64,000 nt of DNA from Aquiluna borgnonia. Lineage in GTDB: Bacteria; Actinomycetota; Actinomycetes; Actinomycetales; Microbacteriaceae. Location of the stretch: the NCBI RefSeq assembly GCF_013283855.1, contig NZ_CP054056.1, forward strand, positions 620,001-684,000. The letters run 5' to 3'. A program made the position numbers and the translations under genes. Positions 1 through 9,388 of this stretch are shown here, piece after piece; the stretch's first letter is position 1, and each line of letters begins with the position of its first letter. The notes below the pieces were generated by a model. It ran no database searches, was not told where the DNA came from, and saw only the letters and a program-made list of their open reading frames with translations.

Positions 1-1191
1 ACCAACGGCAACCTCGGATTTGTTGCCGGTTGATATCAGCAAGTAGCCCTCGGAGTTTGAAATTCCCATGAGGATGACGGCTCGAATTCTCGCCTGGATG
101 TTTTCCGACGCTAACGGGCTGAGGTCCAAAAGGTTCTCAAAGCTCTGGTGTGGCTCATCTATTTCAACCACTCGGTGTTCAATTCCAAGTCTTTCCGCCA
201 GTGCAACGGCGTCGGTAATTGAATGATCTGATGAATACCTTGATGGAAGCAGCACGCCTAAAACATTCTCTACTCCGACTGCCTCTGCGGCCAGGGCTGC
301 GCAGACAGCCGAATCAATACCCCCACTTAGTCCCAACACGATCTTCTTCTGCCCGGTCTTGCGCAGGTAATCCCGCAAGCCAATAACCAAGACGTGCCAG
401 AGTTTTTCCAGTGGATCTGACTCAGGTACTTGGTTCTGGAAGTAGAGACCGGGTTCAAGCCCCGCGCTGATTACCTCATTTCGGCCATCTAGCAGGAAGC
501 TGTCCCCGTCGAAAACCAGCTCATCCTGTCCGCCGGCAAGATTCACATAGGCGAGGGCAAGGCCTGAGCTGAACCTCTTGGCAACTTCCCTGCGCTCCTT
601 GGATTTGAGTCTCGTGTAGGGCGAACCGTTAGGAACGACAACGAGCTCTACGCCCATTGCCTCGAGTCGGACCGCTCTCTCAGAATTGGGATCCCAGATG
701 TCTTCGCAAATGGCGATTGCGCATTTGGTGTCACCAACTTCGAAGACGAGTTCACTTTGTCCGGGGATAAAATTTCGCCAGTCATCAAACACGTCATAGT
801 TTGGTAGCCGTTGTTTGTCGTAGACGCCTAGAATCTTGCCATTTCTGATGACCGAAGCGCTGTTGTGGGCAATCGCGTTCGATGCCTGCAACTGCAGTTT
901 TTCACTCCGGGCAAATCTGGCATGTCCAACCACGATGGTTAGCTCTGGAAACGAAAGACTTTCCCGTGTCAATTGTTCTAGGGCGGTTTCCCCGGCTGCA
1001 ATTACATCCCTGCGATAGCTAAGGTCCCCAAGCGGGTAGCCATTGATTGCTAGTTCGCCGAACACCACGAGATCCAGTGAGTTCTTGGCGGCCTTAGCTA
1101 AAAGTTCTTTGATTTCATCAACGTTGTGCGCGTAGTCACCCACCACCGGGTTTGTCTGGGCTAAACCGACCTTTATTCGCAACACAGCCAC
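1..1191 (-). CDS. nadE: NAD+ synthetase, glutamine-hydrolysing (partial, C-terminus off the left edge)
   Basis: Makes NAD+ from deamido-NAD+ with ATP, using ammonia released from glutamine by its own N-terminal domain. About 397 codons are present. The protein starts with a nitrilase-type amidase domain (motif FGELAINGY; the catalytic Cys lies in AICEDIWD near base 707). The synthetase domain follows, with the PP-loop LGLSGGIDSA near bases 310-330 and NKSEVAVG close to the edge. The C-terminus runs off the window. Possible starts are GTG at 1191 or GTG at 1185. A TAGGCT box (plus-strand bases 1193-1198) lies 7 bases before the second, which would suit a leaderless transcript. It diverges from glnA2 across about 29 bases. 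The family call is secure; the start is not. Confidence 0.95.
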   Translation of the reverse strand, partial: MAVLRIKVGLAQTNPVVGDYAHNVDEIKELLAKAAKNSLDLVVFGELAINGYPLGDLSYRRDVIAAGETALEQLTRESLSFPELTIVVGHARFARSEKLQLQASNAIAHNSASVIRNGKILGVYDKQRLPNYDVFDDWRNFIPGQSELVFEVGDTKCAIAICEDIWDPNSERAVRLEAMGVELVVVPNGSPYTRLKSKERREVAKRFSSGLALAYVNLAGGQDELVFDGDSFLLDGRNEVISAGLEPGLYFQNQVPESDPLEKLWHVLVIGLRDYLRKTGQKKIVLGLSGGIDSAVCAALAAEAVGVENVLGVLLPSRYSSDHSITDAVALAERLGIEHRVVEIDEPHQSFENLLDLSPLASENIQARIRAVILMGISNSEGYLLISTGNKSEVAVG

Positions 1192-1220
1192 TAGCCTATT
1201 AGCTAGTAGCAGGAGGGTTT

Positions 1221-2561
1221 ATGGACAAGCAGCAAGAGTTCGTACTTCGGACCATTGAAGAGCGCGGTGTCAAGTTCATCAGGCTCTGGTTTACCGATGT
1301 TGCCGGAACCCTAAAGTCCGTTGCTGTTGCCCCGGCTGAGGTCGAGGGTGCTTTCGCTGAAGGTATCGGTTTTGATGGCTCTGCCATCGAGGGGCTGGCC
1401 CGCACCAGTGAGGCCGACATGCTTGCGATGCCTGACCCATCCACCTTTCAAATTCTTCCCTGGCGCGGGACCGTAGACCCCGCTGCAAGGATGTTTTGCG
1501 ACATCGCGACCCCCGATGGAAAGCCTGCCAACGCGGACCCCAGAAATGTTTTGAGGCGTGCTCTGGACAAGGCAGCCAAAATGGGTTTCAGCTTCTACGT
1601 TCATCCAGAAATCGAGTTTTACCTGCTCAAGGGAACTGAGTTGGGCCCTGATGGCCAACCTGTGCCGGTCGACAATGCTGGGTATTTTGACAACGTTCCG
1701 GGTGGAACGGCACATGATTTTAGAAGGCGCGCCGTCACCATGCTCGAGCAGCTGGGCATCTCGGTCGAGTTCAGTCACCACGAGGGCGGGCCCGGTCAAA
1801 ACGAGATCGATCTACGTTATGCCGATGCGCTTTCGATGGCCGACAACATCATGACCTTCCGCACCGTGATCAAGGAGGTGGCGATTGAGCAGGGTGTCTA
1901 CGCAACTTTCATGCCCAAGCCCTTCACTAACCACCCCGGCAGTGGCATGCACACTCACTTCTCGCTATTTGAGGGAGATCGAAACGCGTTTTTTGATGCC
2001 GCTGCACCGTATCACTTGAGCATTGTGGCCAGGCAGTTCATAGCGGGAATCCTCAAGCACGCTCCAGAGCTAACTCTGGTTACCAACCAGTACGTAAACA
2101 GCTATAAGCGACTGTGGGGCGGTGGAGAGGCTCCAAGTTACGTGAGCTGGGGACACAACAACCGTTCCGCGCTAATTCGTGTGCCGCTTCACAAGCCTGA
2201 GAAGAGTCAGAGCACTCGCATCGAGTATCGAGCGATGGACTCAGCCGCAAACCCATATCTGGCTTACGCGCTGCTTTTGAGTGCCGGCCTGAAGGGAATC
2301 GAAGAGGGTTACGAGCTCGGCGCAGAAACCGAAGACGATGTGTGGTCGCTGAGCGACATGGAACGGCGAGCCATGGGCATAGAGTCTCTCCCGCAGTCTC
2401 TGGACCACGCCATTCGAAAGCTTGAAACTTCCGACTTGGCGGCAGAGGTGCTGGGAGAGTCCGTCTTCAGCTACGTTTTGGCTAACAAGCGCAACGAATG
2501 GGCTCAATACCGCTCGCAAGTGACCCCATTTGAAATTGAGCAAAACCTCCGCACTCTCTAA
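1221..2561 (+). CDS. glnA2: Glutamine synthetase, GlnA2-type (446 aa)
   Basis: Glutamine synthetase family protein that joins ammonia to glutamate with ATP, or acts on a related substrate. The 446 aa length and the position beside glnE match actinobacterial GlnA2. Visible signatures are the N-terminal beta-grasp domain (GFDGSAIEG), the catalytic EIEFYLL and GPGQNEIDL segments, the ATP-binding PKPFTNHPGSGMHTHFS and the NRSALIRVP loop. The tyrosine adenylylation site of GlnA1-type enzymes is absent: the equivalent position reads DDVWSLSD, with W375 in place of Tyr. GlnE is therefore unlikely to control it directly. An AGGAGG ribosome binding site at 1211-1216 supports this ATG. The TAA stop overlaps the glnE ATG by one base, so translation is probably coupled. 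Confidence 0.93.
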   Translation: MDKQQEFVLRTIEERGVKFIRLWFTDVAGTLKSVAVAPAEVEGAFAEGIGFDGSAIEGLARTSEADMLAMPDPSTFQILPWRGTVDPAARMFCDIATPDGKPANADPRNVLRRALDKAAKMGFSFYVHPEIEFYLLKGTELGPDGQPVPVDNAGYFDNVPGGTAHDFRRRAVTMLEQLGISVEFSHHEGGPGQNEIDLRYADALSMADNIMTFRTVIKEVAIEQGVYATFMPKPFTNHPGSGMHTHFSLFEGDRNAFFDAAAPYHLSIVARQFIAGILKHAPELTLVTNQYVNSYKRLWGGGEAPSYVSWGHNNRSALIRVPLHKPEKSQSTRIEYRAMDSAANPYLAYALLLSAGLKGIEEGYELGAETEDDVWSLSDMERRAMGIESLPQSLDHAIRKLETSDLAAEVLGESVFSYVLANKRNEWAQYRSQVTPFEIEQNLRTL

Positions 2562-5446
2562 TGGCTGAGGCAAGAAGCGGCAGTCTGTCTGAACTGGCAA
2601 GGCTCGGTTTCGAAGAGCTCTCGCAGACCATACCGAAGTTAGAGCGCCTGGTCTCATTGGTCGGAGACCGTGGACGATCCGCCATGTCTTACCTTTCGGC
2701 TGCTGCATCGCCCGACTTAGCGCTTGATGGGTTCATCAGGCTGTCTGAGATCGCCCCAAAAGAGATCTCCAAGTTGCTTGCAAAAGAGGAAAATGCAACC
2801 CGTTTGGCTCGGGTCTTGGGCTCGTCCATGGGACTTTCCGACTACTTGGTCAGGAACACCTCCTCCCTGGACACATTTCTCAATCCGGTTCAGCTTCCTA
2901 TCGAGTCTGAGTTACTTGTTCTGAAGGCCAATAGCGACGATGAGTTGAAGCGCAACTACTTTGCGAAGCTCCTTCAGATTACGGACTTTGACCTAAGCCA
3001 CACCGATTACCGGGAGCCGATCAAGGCGGTCACAGCAGCGCTAAGTGATCTCGCGGCTGGAGCCTTGGAGGGTGCTCTAAAACTTGCCAGGGAGCAAACC
3101 CTCCAAGAGGGTCGTTTCGACGCCCAGGCTATAGCCCAAACCAAGCTTGCGGTCATTGCCATGGGTAAATGTGGAGCGCGAGAGCTCAACTATGTGTCGG
3201 ATGTCGACGTTATTTACGTAGCGGACGGTGATGCTGAACAAACCATTGAAATCGCCACCAAACTAGCCACCAAGTTGGCTCGAATAATCTCTGAGCCCTC
3301 GCTTGAACCTGGATTATGGCAGGTTGATCCGAACCTCAGGCCTGAGGGAAAGTCCGGCGCGCTGGTTCGTAGAGTGGAATCTCACCTCGCCTACTACGAG
3401 AAATGGGCTGAGGAGTGGGAGTTCCAGGCATTACTCAAGGCCCGTTTTGTGGCCGGGGATAGCGAGCTTGGAGCCCGCTACGAATCCACGATTAAACCGC
3501 TCGTTTGGAGTCGAACCAACCGCTCCGCAATTGTTGAGAGCGCGAGGCATCTCAGGAAACGGGTTCTAGACCTTATCCCAGCCGGGGAAAAAGATCGTGA
3601 GATCAAACTCGGTCGCGGCGGGCTCAGGGACGTTGAATTCACGGCGCAATTGATGCAGTTGGTGCACGGGGTGACAAACGAGTCAGTCAGGGTTCCAGAC
3701 ACGTTATCGGCCCTTGAGGCACTGGCTGAAAGCGGATTTATTTCGCGAAAGGATTCGGCCGCATTCTCTCGGCACTACCAGACCCTAAGGGCAATCGAGC
3801 ATCGGGTTCAGCTCTCCAGGCTTCGGCGCGACCACTTGTTTCCCAACTCCGAAACCGAGTTACGCAGGGTCGCCAGGGGGCTGGGGCTGAAGACTCAGGA
3901 ACTCGAGCAGATCTGGCGAAGTGTCCGTCTAGAGGTTGCCGCCCTGCACGACAGTGTTTTCTATCGACCGCTGCTGATGGCCATGGCGAATCTAGAGCCA
4001 GGGGACATCTCTCTCTCGGAGCGAGAGGTCCAAGAGCGTCTAAGTGCTCTTGGATTCCGGGATCCCAAGGGCGCCCAAGCTCACATTTCCGCCCTCACCT
4101 CTGGTGTGTCAAGAAGGGCCACTATCCAGCGCACATTGCTGCCAGTTCTAATTCGCTGGATGGCAGATGGGGTTGATCCCGATCGCGCGCTAATTAGCTT
4201 CCGTAGGCTAAGTGAATCGCTGGGGGAGACCCACTGGTTCCTGAGGATGCTTAGGGACTCATCTGGGGCAGCGGAACGCTTGATGCGTGTGCTGTCTTCC
4301 TCCGAATACATTGCAAAATTGCTTGAGCACATTCCTGATTCCTCGGAGTGGTTTGGGGACGAGGAGGCGCTCAGGCCAATTCCTCTAGAGGGCATAAGCA
4401 GTGAAATGGCATCGGTCGCGGAGCGGGCTGGGGATGTCGGTTCGGCAGCGGAGGCGATAAGAAACATTCGTCGCCGCGAGGTGTTGAGAGTTTCCATTGG
4501 AGCTGTTCTCGGAGTGACAACACTGGAGGAGATTTCTCTCGGCCTTTCGGAAATCACAGACGCCTACATTACGAACATGCTCGAGCTCGCCAAATCTGAG
4601 GTCAACGCCGAGTTTGATGTGGCCGTGGTGGCAATGGGTCGCTGGGGTGGAGAGGAACTTGGATTTGGTTCGGATGCCGACGGCATGTTGGTTTACGACT
4701 CTCAGGAACTAACCTCTCAAGCTCACGGGGAGCAGATCGCCCAGCGGCTGCTAACGCTGGTGCGCGATTACCTGTTGGAGTTTGAATTAGATCTGGGATT
4801 ACGGCCTGAAGGGAAAAATGGCCCCCTGATTCGCTCTCTTCAGGGCTATGCCGGTTACTACGAGCGCTGGGCAGAGCCGTGGGAGTTTCAGGCTCTGCTC
4901 AGAGCGAGGGTTGTGAGCGGTTCGGTCAAGCTCCAGGATTCGTTCAAATCACTAATCGATTCCTATCGCTACCCAGAAAGCGTTCCGGCAAAGACTCTGA
5001 TTGAAATTCGTCGTATTAAGGCCAGGGTCGAGCACGAGCGACTGCCCCAGGGAGCTGACCCCGCCCGCCACCTCAAGCTCGGTCGAGGATCACTCTCAGA
5101 TGTTGAGTGGCTGGTCCAGCTGATGCAAATTGCTCACGCTGCCACTCACCCTAGCCTCAAGACCATTTCAACCGTCAAGGCGCTTAGAGAGCTGGGGGAG
5201 CTCGGCATCATCGACAGGGAATCCAGTGATCGGCTGCTGGCCGGCTGGATGATTGCGTCCAGGTCCAGAAGCGCCCAGGTGCTGGCATCGGATAAACGCT
5301 TGGATGTCTTACCCACTGACCTTCGTCAGTTGGAGGCCATGGCTCGGATTTTGGAGTATCAGCCAGGTGGCGCTAGTCAATTTGAGCAGGATTACCTGGC
5401 TGCCACGCGCAAATCCCGCAGTGCTTTCGAGAAGTACTTCGCGTAA
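2561..5446 (+). CDS. glnE: Bifunctional glutamine synthetase adenylyltransferase/deadenylyltransferase
   Basis: Controls glutamine synthetase by adding AMP to, or removing it from, a tyrosine of GlnA1. At 961 aa it has the usual length and two nucleotidyltransferase halves. The N-terminal deadenylylase half has metal ligands in SDVDVIYV (D214/D216). The C-terminal adenylylase half has GSDADGMLV (D705/D707). Both halves repeat an LRPEGK(S/N)G motif and an LGRG-(G/S)L-(R/S)DVE motif, the mark of the internal duplication. The gene sits between glnA2 (one-base overlap) and the convergent glnA1, which carries the target tyrosine. No PII gene is visible in this window. A hairpin terminator follows at once. 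Confidence 0.96.
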   Translation: MAEARSGSLSELARLGFEELSQTIPKLERLVSLVGDRGRSAMSYLSAAASPDLALDGFIRLSEIAPKEISKLLAKEENATRLARVLGSSMGLSDYLVRNTSSLDTFLNPVQLPIESELLVLKANSDDELKRNYFAKLLQITDFDLSHTDYREPIKAVTAALSDLAAGALEGALKLAREQTLQEGRFDAQAIAQTKLAVIAMGKCGARELNYVSDVDVIYVADGDAEQTIEIATKLATKLARIISEPSLEPGLWQVDPNLRPEGKSGALVRRVESHLAYYEKWAEEWEFQALLKARFVAGDSELGARYESTIKPLVWSRTNRSAIVESARHLRKRVLDLIPAGEKDREIKLGRGGLRDVEFTAQLMQLVHGVTNESVRVPDTLSALEALAESGFISRKDSAAFSRHYQTLRAIEHRVQLSRLRRDHLFPNSETELRRVARGLGLKTQELEQIWRSVRLEVAALHDSVFYRPLLMAMANLEPGDISLSEREVQERLSALGFRDPKGAQAHISALTSGVSRRATIQRTLLPVLIRWMADGVDPDRALISFRRLSESLGETHWFLRMLRDSSGAAERLMRVLSSSEYIAKLLEHIPDSSEWFGDEEALRPIPLEGISSEMASVAERAGDVGSAAEAIRNIRRREVLRVSIGAVLGVTTLEEISLGLSEITDAYITNMLELAKSEVNAEFDVAVVAMGRWGGEELGFGSDADGMLVYDSQELTSQAHGEQIAQRLLTLVRDYLLEFELDLGLRPEGKNGPLIRSLQGYAGYYERWAEPWEFQALLRARVVSGSVKLQDSFKSLIDSYRYPESVPAKTLIEIRRIKARVEHERLPQGADPARHLKLGRGSLSDVEWLVQLMQIAHAATHPSLKTISTVKALRELGELGIIDRESSDRLLAGWMIASRSRSAQVLASDKRLDVLPTDLRQLEAMARILEYQPGGASQFEQDYLAATRKSRSAFEKYFA

Positions 5447-5452
5447 AAAATA

Positions 5453-5474
5453 GGCGGGCCCTTTCGGACCCGCC
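5453..5474. terminator. Bidirectional terminator between glnE and glnA1
   Basis: A GC-rich hairpin: GGCGGG pairs with CCCGCC, then one C-A mismatch, two more pairs and a TTTC loop. Thymine-rich sequence follows on the plus strand, and an A-run just upstream becomes a T-run on the minus strand. It lies between convergent stop codons and can serve both genes. Confidence 0.85.
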
Positions 5475-5489
5475 TTCTCTGTTTGATTC

Positions 5490-6914
5490 TTAGACGCCGT
5501 AGTAGAGCTCGAACTCGTAAGGGTGAGGGCGCTGCGCCAGTGGCTTTAGCTCCTTCTCACGCTTGTAGTCGATCCAGGTCTCAATCAGGTCGTCTGTGAA
5601 GACGTTGCCCTGCTTCAGGTACTCGTTGTCCTGCTCTAGGGCTTCGAGAACTCCGCCTAGCGAACCTGGAACCTGAGGAATGGACTTCGCCTCCTCTGGT
5701 GGCAGCTCGTATAGGTCCTTGTCGACCGGAGCGTGTGGCTCAATGCGGTTTTTGATTCCATCTAGACCGGCCATCAGCATTGCCGCGAAAGCCAGGTATG
5801 GGTTTCCTGAGGCATCTGGAGCACGGAACTCAATGCGCTTAGCCTTCGGGTTAGATCCGGTCATTGGGATACGGATAGCAGCCGAGCGGTTACCGGCTGA
5901 GTAGACCAGGTTCACTGGTGCTTCAAAGCCTGGGACTAGACGGTGGTAAGAGTTCACGGTTGGGTTTGTGAAAGCCAGCAAACTTGGGGCGTGCTTCAGC
6001 AGACCACCGATGTACCAGCGAGCCAGGTCAGAGAGACCACCGTAGCCGGACTCGTCATAGAACAGCGGCTTGCCGTCCTTCCACAGTGACTGGTGAACGT
6101 GCATACCGGAGCCGTTGTCGCCAAAGAGTGGCTTTGGCATGAAGGTCGCAGTCTTTCCATACTGGTGAGAGACGTTCTTGACGATGTACTTAAACTTCAG
6201 GACGTCGTCAGCAGACTTCACCAGGGTGTCAAAGCGGTAGTTGATCTCGCACTGTCCAGCAGTTCCGACCTCGTGGTGGCTGCGCTCTACGTCGAGGCCT
6301 GCAGCCTCAAGCTCAAGCACGATTGCATCGCGAATGTCGGCAAGGTGGTCAACTGGAGACACTGGGAAGTAGCCACCCTTGAACGGGGTCTTGTTTCCTA
6401 GGTTCCCACCCTCTTCGTGACGAGCAGAGTTCCAGGCACCTTCAACCGAGTCCACGATGTGGAATGCGGTATTGGCCTTAGTCTCGTAGCGAACCTCATC
6501 GAAGATGAAGAATTCTGCCTCTGGGGCAAAGAATGCAGTGTCTGCAATACCAGTTGAGGCAAGGTAGCGCTCAGCCTTGTGAGCAACCTGGCGAGGGTCG
6601 CGGTGGTAGAGCTCACCGTTTCTCGGGTTGTAGATGTCGAAGGAGATGATCAGAGTCTTCTCAATGCGGAATGGGTCGATGTACGCGGTGGTGACATCTG
6701 GAATCAACTGCATGTCTGATTCGTGAATTGAAGCAAAGCCGCGAATTGACGAAGCGTCAAATAGCTGGCCATTTGCGAAGAAGTCTTCGTCAATCTGGGA
6801 AACCGGCAGGTTGAAGTGCTGCTGGACGCCTGGTAGGTCGGTGAAGCGAACATCTAGGAATTTGACATCGTTTTCCTTGATGTAGGCAAGCACCTCGGAG
6901 GCAGTTTTGAACAT
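5490..6914 (-). CDS. glnA1: Glutamine synthetase type I (adenylylatable)
   Basis: Main ammonium-assimilating enzyme, a dodecamer making glutamine from glutamate, ammonia and ATP. It is 474 aa, the normal length for the GSI-beta class. Seen are FDASSIRGF near the N-terminus, the catalytic [13 protein letters not shown]-binding [28 protein letters not shown], and the adenylylation loop [10 protein letters not shown] with the modifiable Tyr402. This marks it as the substrate of GlnE, which lies tail to tail with it. A purine-rich ribosome binding site (GAGAGGG) precedes the ATG. An inverted repeat lies 33-50 bases upstream and may be regulatory. Confidence 0.97.
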   Translation of the reverse strand: MFKTASEVLAYIKENDVKFLDVRFTDLPGVQQHFNLPVSQIDEDFFANGQLFDASSIRGFASIHESDMQLIPDVTTAYIDPFRIEKTLIISFDIYNPRNGELYHRDPRQVAHKAERYLASTGIADTAFFAPEAEFFIFDEVRYETKANTAFHIVDSVEGAWNSARHEEGGNLGNKTPFKGGYFPVSPVDHLADIRDAIVLELEAAGLDVERSHHEVGTAGQCEINYRFDTLVKSADDVLKFKYIVKNVSHQYGKTATFMPKPLFGDNGSGMHVHQSLWKDGKPLFYDESGYGGLSDLARWYIGGLLKHAPSLLAFTNPTVNSYHRLVPGFEAPVNLVYSAGNRSAAIRIPMTGSNPKAKRIEFRAPDASGNPYLAFAAMLMAGLDGIKNRIEPHAPVDKDLYELPPEEAKSIPQVPGSLGGVLEALEQDNEYLKQGNVFTDDLIETWIDYKREKELKPLAQRPHPYEFELYYGV

Positions 6915-6946
6915 GAAAGTGCCCTCTCTTGGGTTTGCTTAGCGCG

Positions 6947-6964
6947 ACATTCCGGGTGGAATGT
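6947..6964 (-). promoter_or_regulatory. Inverted repeat in the glnA1 upstream region
   Basis: On the minus strand ACATTCC and GGAATGT form a perfect 7-bp inverted repeat with a 4-base spacer. A possible -10 box (TAAATT, plus-strand bases 6969-6974) lies just upstream of it, so the repeat would fall at or just after the transcription start. A third copy of the half-site is at 6991-6997. It could be an operator or a 5' mRNA hairpin. It does not obviously match the AmtR or GlnR boxes as I remember them. The function is inferred. Confidence 0.45.
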
Positions 6965-6996
6965 TCACAATTTACTGCGGTTTTGTTTCGGGAATG

Positions 6997-7689
6997 TTAA
7001 GCCTTGCGCTTTGGGGCACGCATTTTCATCGGGTCAATACCCTTTGGAATCGGCAGCGCGGAGCCGGCAAGCGCATCCAAGCGGTTTGCAACGGTGGTGA
7101 CCTCAGAGCGATTTAGCGACTTCTTCACCTTGTAAACGGTTGAAAGGAGAGCGTGCAGTCTCACCCCACCATCGATGTGGACATGCAGCTTCGTTACTGG
7201 GACTCCAGGTGCACTGCGGGAAATCTTTCTTGCCTCATCGTCCAGCATTTGCTTGATCCTGACGCCGGAACCTTCTCCGATTAGAACTACACCAGCTGGG
7301 CCAATCATTCGGTAGACGGCCTCTCTAGTTTTGGCATTCACCGCTACTGGGGTGGAAGATGCGCGCCAGCTGCGTCTGATTTGCGAATCTAGCACTGCGC
7401 CAACGGCACCTGCCTGACCCTCAATCTGCATGTAGGCGTTGCGCTCTGCACGCTTTGACATGATGATCATGAAGACCAGTGCTCCGCTGACCACGGATGT
7501 GATTACCCAAAGCCAGAACCCGAAAGTGTTGAGTCCATTGACCAACCAACCAACCAATAGACCGAGAGCAATTACTCCCAGGAAGCTCAACAGCGAGAGC
7601 CACAGGGCGGCGGGGTCATTCTTGGCAGTTATTTTGTAAACGCGCATCAACTGGCGCATTCTGCCTGGATTCTTCGGGTTCTTAGCCAT
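6997..7689 (-). CDS. DUF4191 membrane protein
   Basis: Conserved actinobacterial protein of unknown function that usually lies next to lipA. It is 230 aa. Two transmembrane segments are visible in the first third (roughly residues 28-50 and 56-78), after a short basic N-terminus. A soluble C-terminal domain follows and ends in a basic tail (KMRAPKRKA). It lies 13 bases downstream of lipA on the same strand. A TAAACT box sits 6 bases before the ATG, so it may also have its own leaderless transcript. No catalytic motif is recognised. Confidence 0.85.
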   Translation of the reverse strand: MAKNPKNPGRMRQLMRVYKITAKNDPAALWLSLLSFLGVIALGLLVGWLVNGLNTFGFWLWVITSVVSGALVFMIIMSKRAERNAYMQIEGQAGAVGAVLDSQIRRSWRASSTPVAVNAKTREAVYRMIGPAGVVLIGEGSGVRIKQMLDDEARKISRSAPGVPVTKLHVHIDGGVRLHALLSTVYKVKKSLNRSEVTTVANRLDALAGSALPIPKGIDPMKMRAPKRKA

Positions 7690-7695
7690 CCCAGT

Positions 7696-7701
7696 AGTTT
7701 A
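7696..7701 (-). promoter_or_regulatory. Likely -10 box for the DUF4191 gene
   Basis: TAAACT on the minus strand, exactly 6 bases before the ATG of the DUF4191 gene and just after the lipA stop. The spacing puts transcription start at the start codon. There is no Shine-Dalgarno sequence, which fits a leaderless mRNA. Confidence 0.45.
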
Positions 7702-7702
7702 C

Positions 7703-8695
7703 TCAGGCAATGGCGCTGGCTTGCGCGAACTCAACTTTGTCGGCGAGGTGTTTCAGCTCCTGAGGAATGGGCCTACCCTTCGCGATCATGCTTGTAGCCC
7801 ACAGGCGTCCCGCTCGGTAACTGGAGCGAACAAGGGGTCCGGATAGCACGCCGAGGAATCCGATTTCCTCGGCCTCCTTTGCCATTTCGACAAACTCCTC
7901 AGGCTTCACCCAGCGCTCAACCGGATGGTGTCGAGGGGAAGGTCTTAGGTACTGGGTGATTGTGATGATGTCCGTGCCGGCATCATGCAGGTCCTGGAGC
8001 GCCTGGGAAATTTCAGAGCGCTCCTCGCCCATGCCGAGAATTAGGTTGGACTTTGTGACCATTCCGGCATTTCTGGCTTGTGTGAGCACATCAAGCGATC
8101 GCTCGTAGTTGAAGGCCGGTCTGATTCTCTTGAAGATTCTTGGAACTGTCTCCACGTTGTGAGCGAAGACTTCGGGGCTGGCGTCAAAGACCTGCTGGAG
8201 TAGCTCTGGTTTGCCACTGAAGTCCGGAACTAAAATCTCAACGCCCGTCCCGATTGACTGCTGGTGAATTTGCCGAATGGTCTCTGCGTAAAGCCAAGCG
8301 CCTTCGTCCTCTAGGTCGTCTCTGGCAACGCCGGTCACGGTCGCATACCGCAGCTGCATGCTTTTGACTGATTCGCCAACTCGGCGAGGTTCATCAGCAT
8401 CGAAGTCGGCCGGTTTACCTGTGTCAATCTGGCAGAAATCACAGCGCCTGGTGCACTGAGATCCTCCGATTAGGAAGGTCGCCTCGCGGTCCTCCCAGCA
8501 CTCAAAAATATTTGGGCAACCTGCCTCTTGGCAAACGGTGTGGAGGCCTTGCTCCTTGACGTGAGACTGCAGCTGACGATACTCCGGACCCATCTTGGCC
8601 GTGGTCTTGATCCAGGCGGGTTTACGCTCGATGGGAGTGGAGGCGTTGCGCACCTCAAGACGGAGGAGTTTGCGCTCGGGCTTAGATTCGGACAT
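7703..8695 (-). CDS. lipA: Lipoyl synthase
   Basis: Radical SAM enzyme that inserts two sulfurs into the octanoyl group on E2 lipoyl domains and GcvH, giving lipoate. It is 330 aa, normal length. Both iron-sulfur sites are visible: the auxiliary cluster motif [14 protein letters not shown] and the radical SAM motif CTRRCDFC. The C-terminal RSSYRAG motif that supplies the cluster serine is also present. The start overlaps the lipB end by 14 bases, and a GGGAGA ribosome binding site lies inside lipB, so the two are translated together. A substrate, the lipoyl domain of the E2 protein, is encoded just upstream on the same strand. Confidence 0.98.
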   Translation of the reverse strand: MSESKPERKLLRLEVRNASTPIERKPAWIKTTAKMGPEYRQLQSHVKEQGLHTVCQEAGCPNIFECWEDREATFLIGGSQCTRRCDFCQIDTGKPADFDADEPRRVGESVKSMQLRYATVTGVARDDLEDEGAWLYAETIRQIHQQSIGTGVEILVPDFSGKPELLQQVFDASPEVFAHNVETVPRIFKRIRPAFNYERSLDVLTQARNAGMVTKSNLILGMGEERSEISQALQDLHDAGTDIITITQYLRPSPRHHPVERWVKPEEFVEMAKEAEEIGFLGVLSGPLVRSSYRAGRLWATSMIAKGRPIPQELKHLADKVEFAQASAIA

Positions 8696-9317
8696 TCGGT
8701 ATTTCTCCCAATATTTGCTTGATAAGGCTAGCCGTATCTCGCGGTGAAATGTTCCCGCCGGTTAGCTTTGAAAGTGTCGTGGTTCGAGCATCCGAGATTC
8801 CGCAGGCAATGATGTGTTCATAGGGATCTAGCGAGTTATTGCAGTTGAGTGCAAAGCCGTGCATGGTGACCTTTTCGGATACGCGAATCCCAATCGCAGC
8901 AACCTTTTCGTACTCGCCTGCAACGTCTACCCAGACGCCGGTGCGCCCGATCACCCGCTCGCCCCTAACCCCAAAGTGTGCAATGGTGTCAATTAGGACC
9001 TGCTCCATCCATCGCACGTAGTTGACGACGTCAATTGGCTGCGGGAGGTGCATGATCGGATAGCCAACAAGTTGCCCAGGGCCGTGCCAGGTAATTTTGC
9101 CGCCCCGGTTGGTTTCCACAAATTCACTGCCATCATTTGGCAGCTCGCTGGCGTCAGTCCGCTTCCCCGCAGTGTAAACCGAGGAGTGCTCCAAAAGCAG
9201 AACGGTGTTGGGCCTTTTCTCCGCAACCACATCGGCGTGAACCTTCAGCTGCAGGTCGTAGCCCTCCTGATAGCCAACAAAATCCGGGTCAAAACCTACC
9301 TCAATAAACTCAGGCAT
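8682..9317 (-). CDS. lipB: Lipoyl(octanoyl) transferase
   Basis: Transfers octanoyl groups from octanoyl-acyl carrier protein to the lysine of lipoyl domains, the step before LipA. It is 211 aa. Family motifs include [12 protein letters not shown], the substrate-pocket motif [18 protein letters not shown], the catalytic lysine in KVAAIG, and the catalytic cysteine in IACGISD. It overlaps lipA by 14 bases and lies about 70 bases downstream of the E2 gene. Together these genes form a lipoate-making and lipoate-using cluster. Confidence 0.97.
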   Translation of the reverse strand: MPEFIEVGFDPDFVGYQEGYDLQLKVHADVVAEKRPNTVLLLEHSSVYTAGKRTDASELPNDGSEFVETNRGGKITWHGPGQLVGYPIMHLPQPIDVVNYVRWMEQVLIDTIAHFGVRGERVIGRTGVWVDVAGEYEKVAAIGIRVSEKVTMHGFALNCNNSLDPYEHIIACGISDARTTTLSKLTGGNISPRDTASLIKQILGEIPNVRI

Positions 9318-9388
9318 TAGTGCCGCAGTCCTCTCTCGGTTAGGTTTGTGATTTCGCCAACTTCCGCCTGAACTACCAGGAGCTGTTA

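Noticed and set aside
836-1018. 60-codon plus-strand frame inside nadE
   Set aside because: It is antisense to the nitrilase domain of NAD synthetase, resembles no known protein and has no ribosome binding site.
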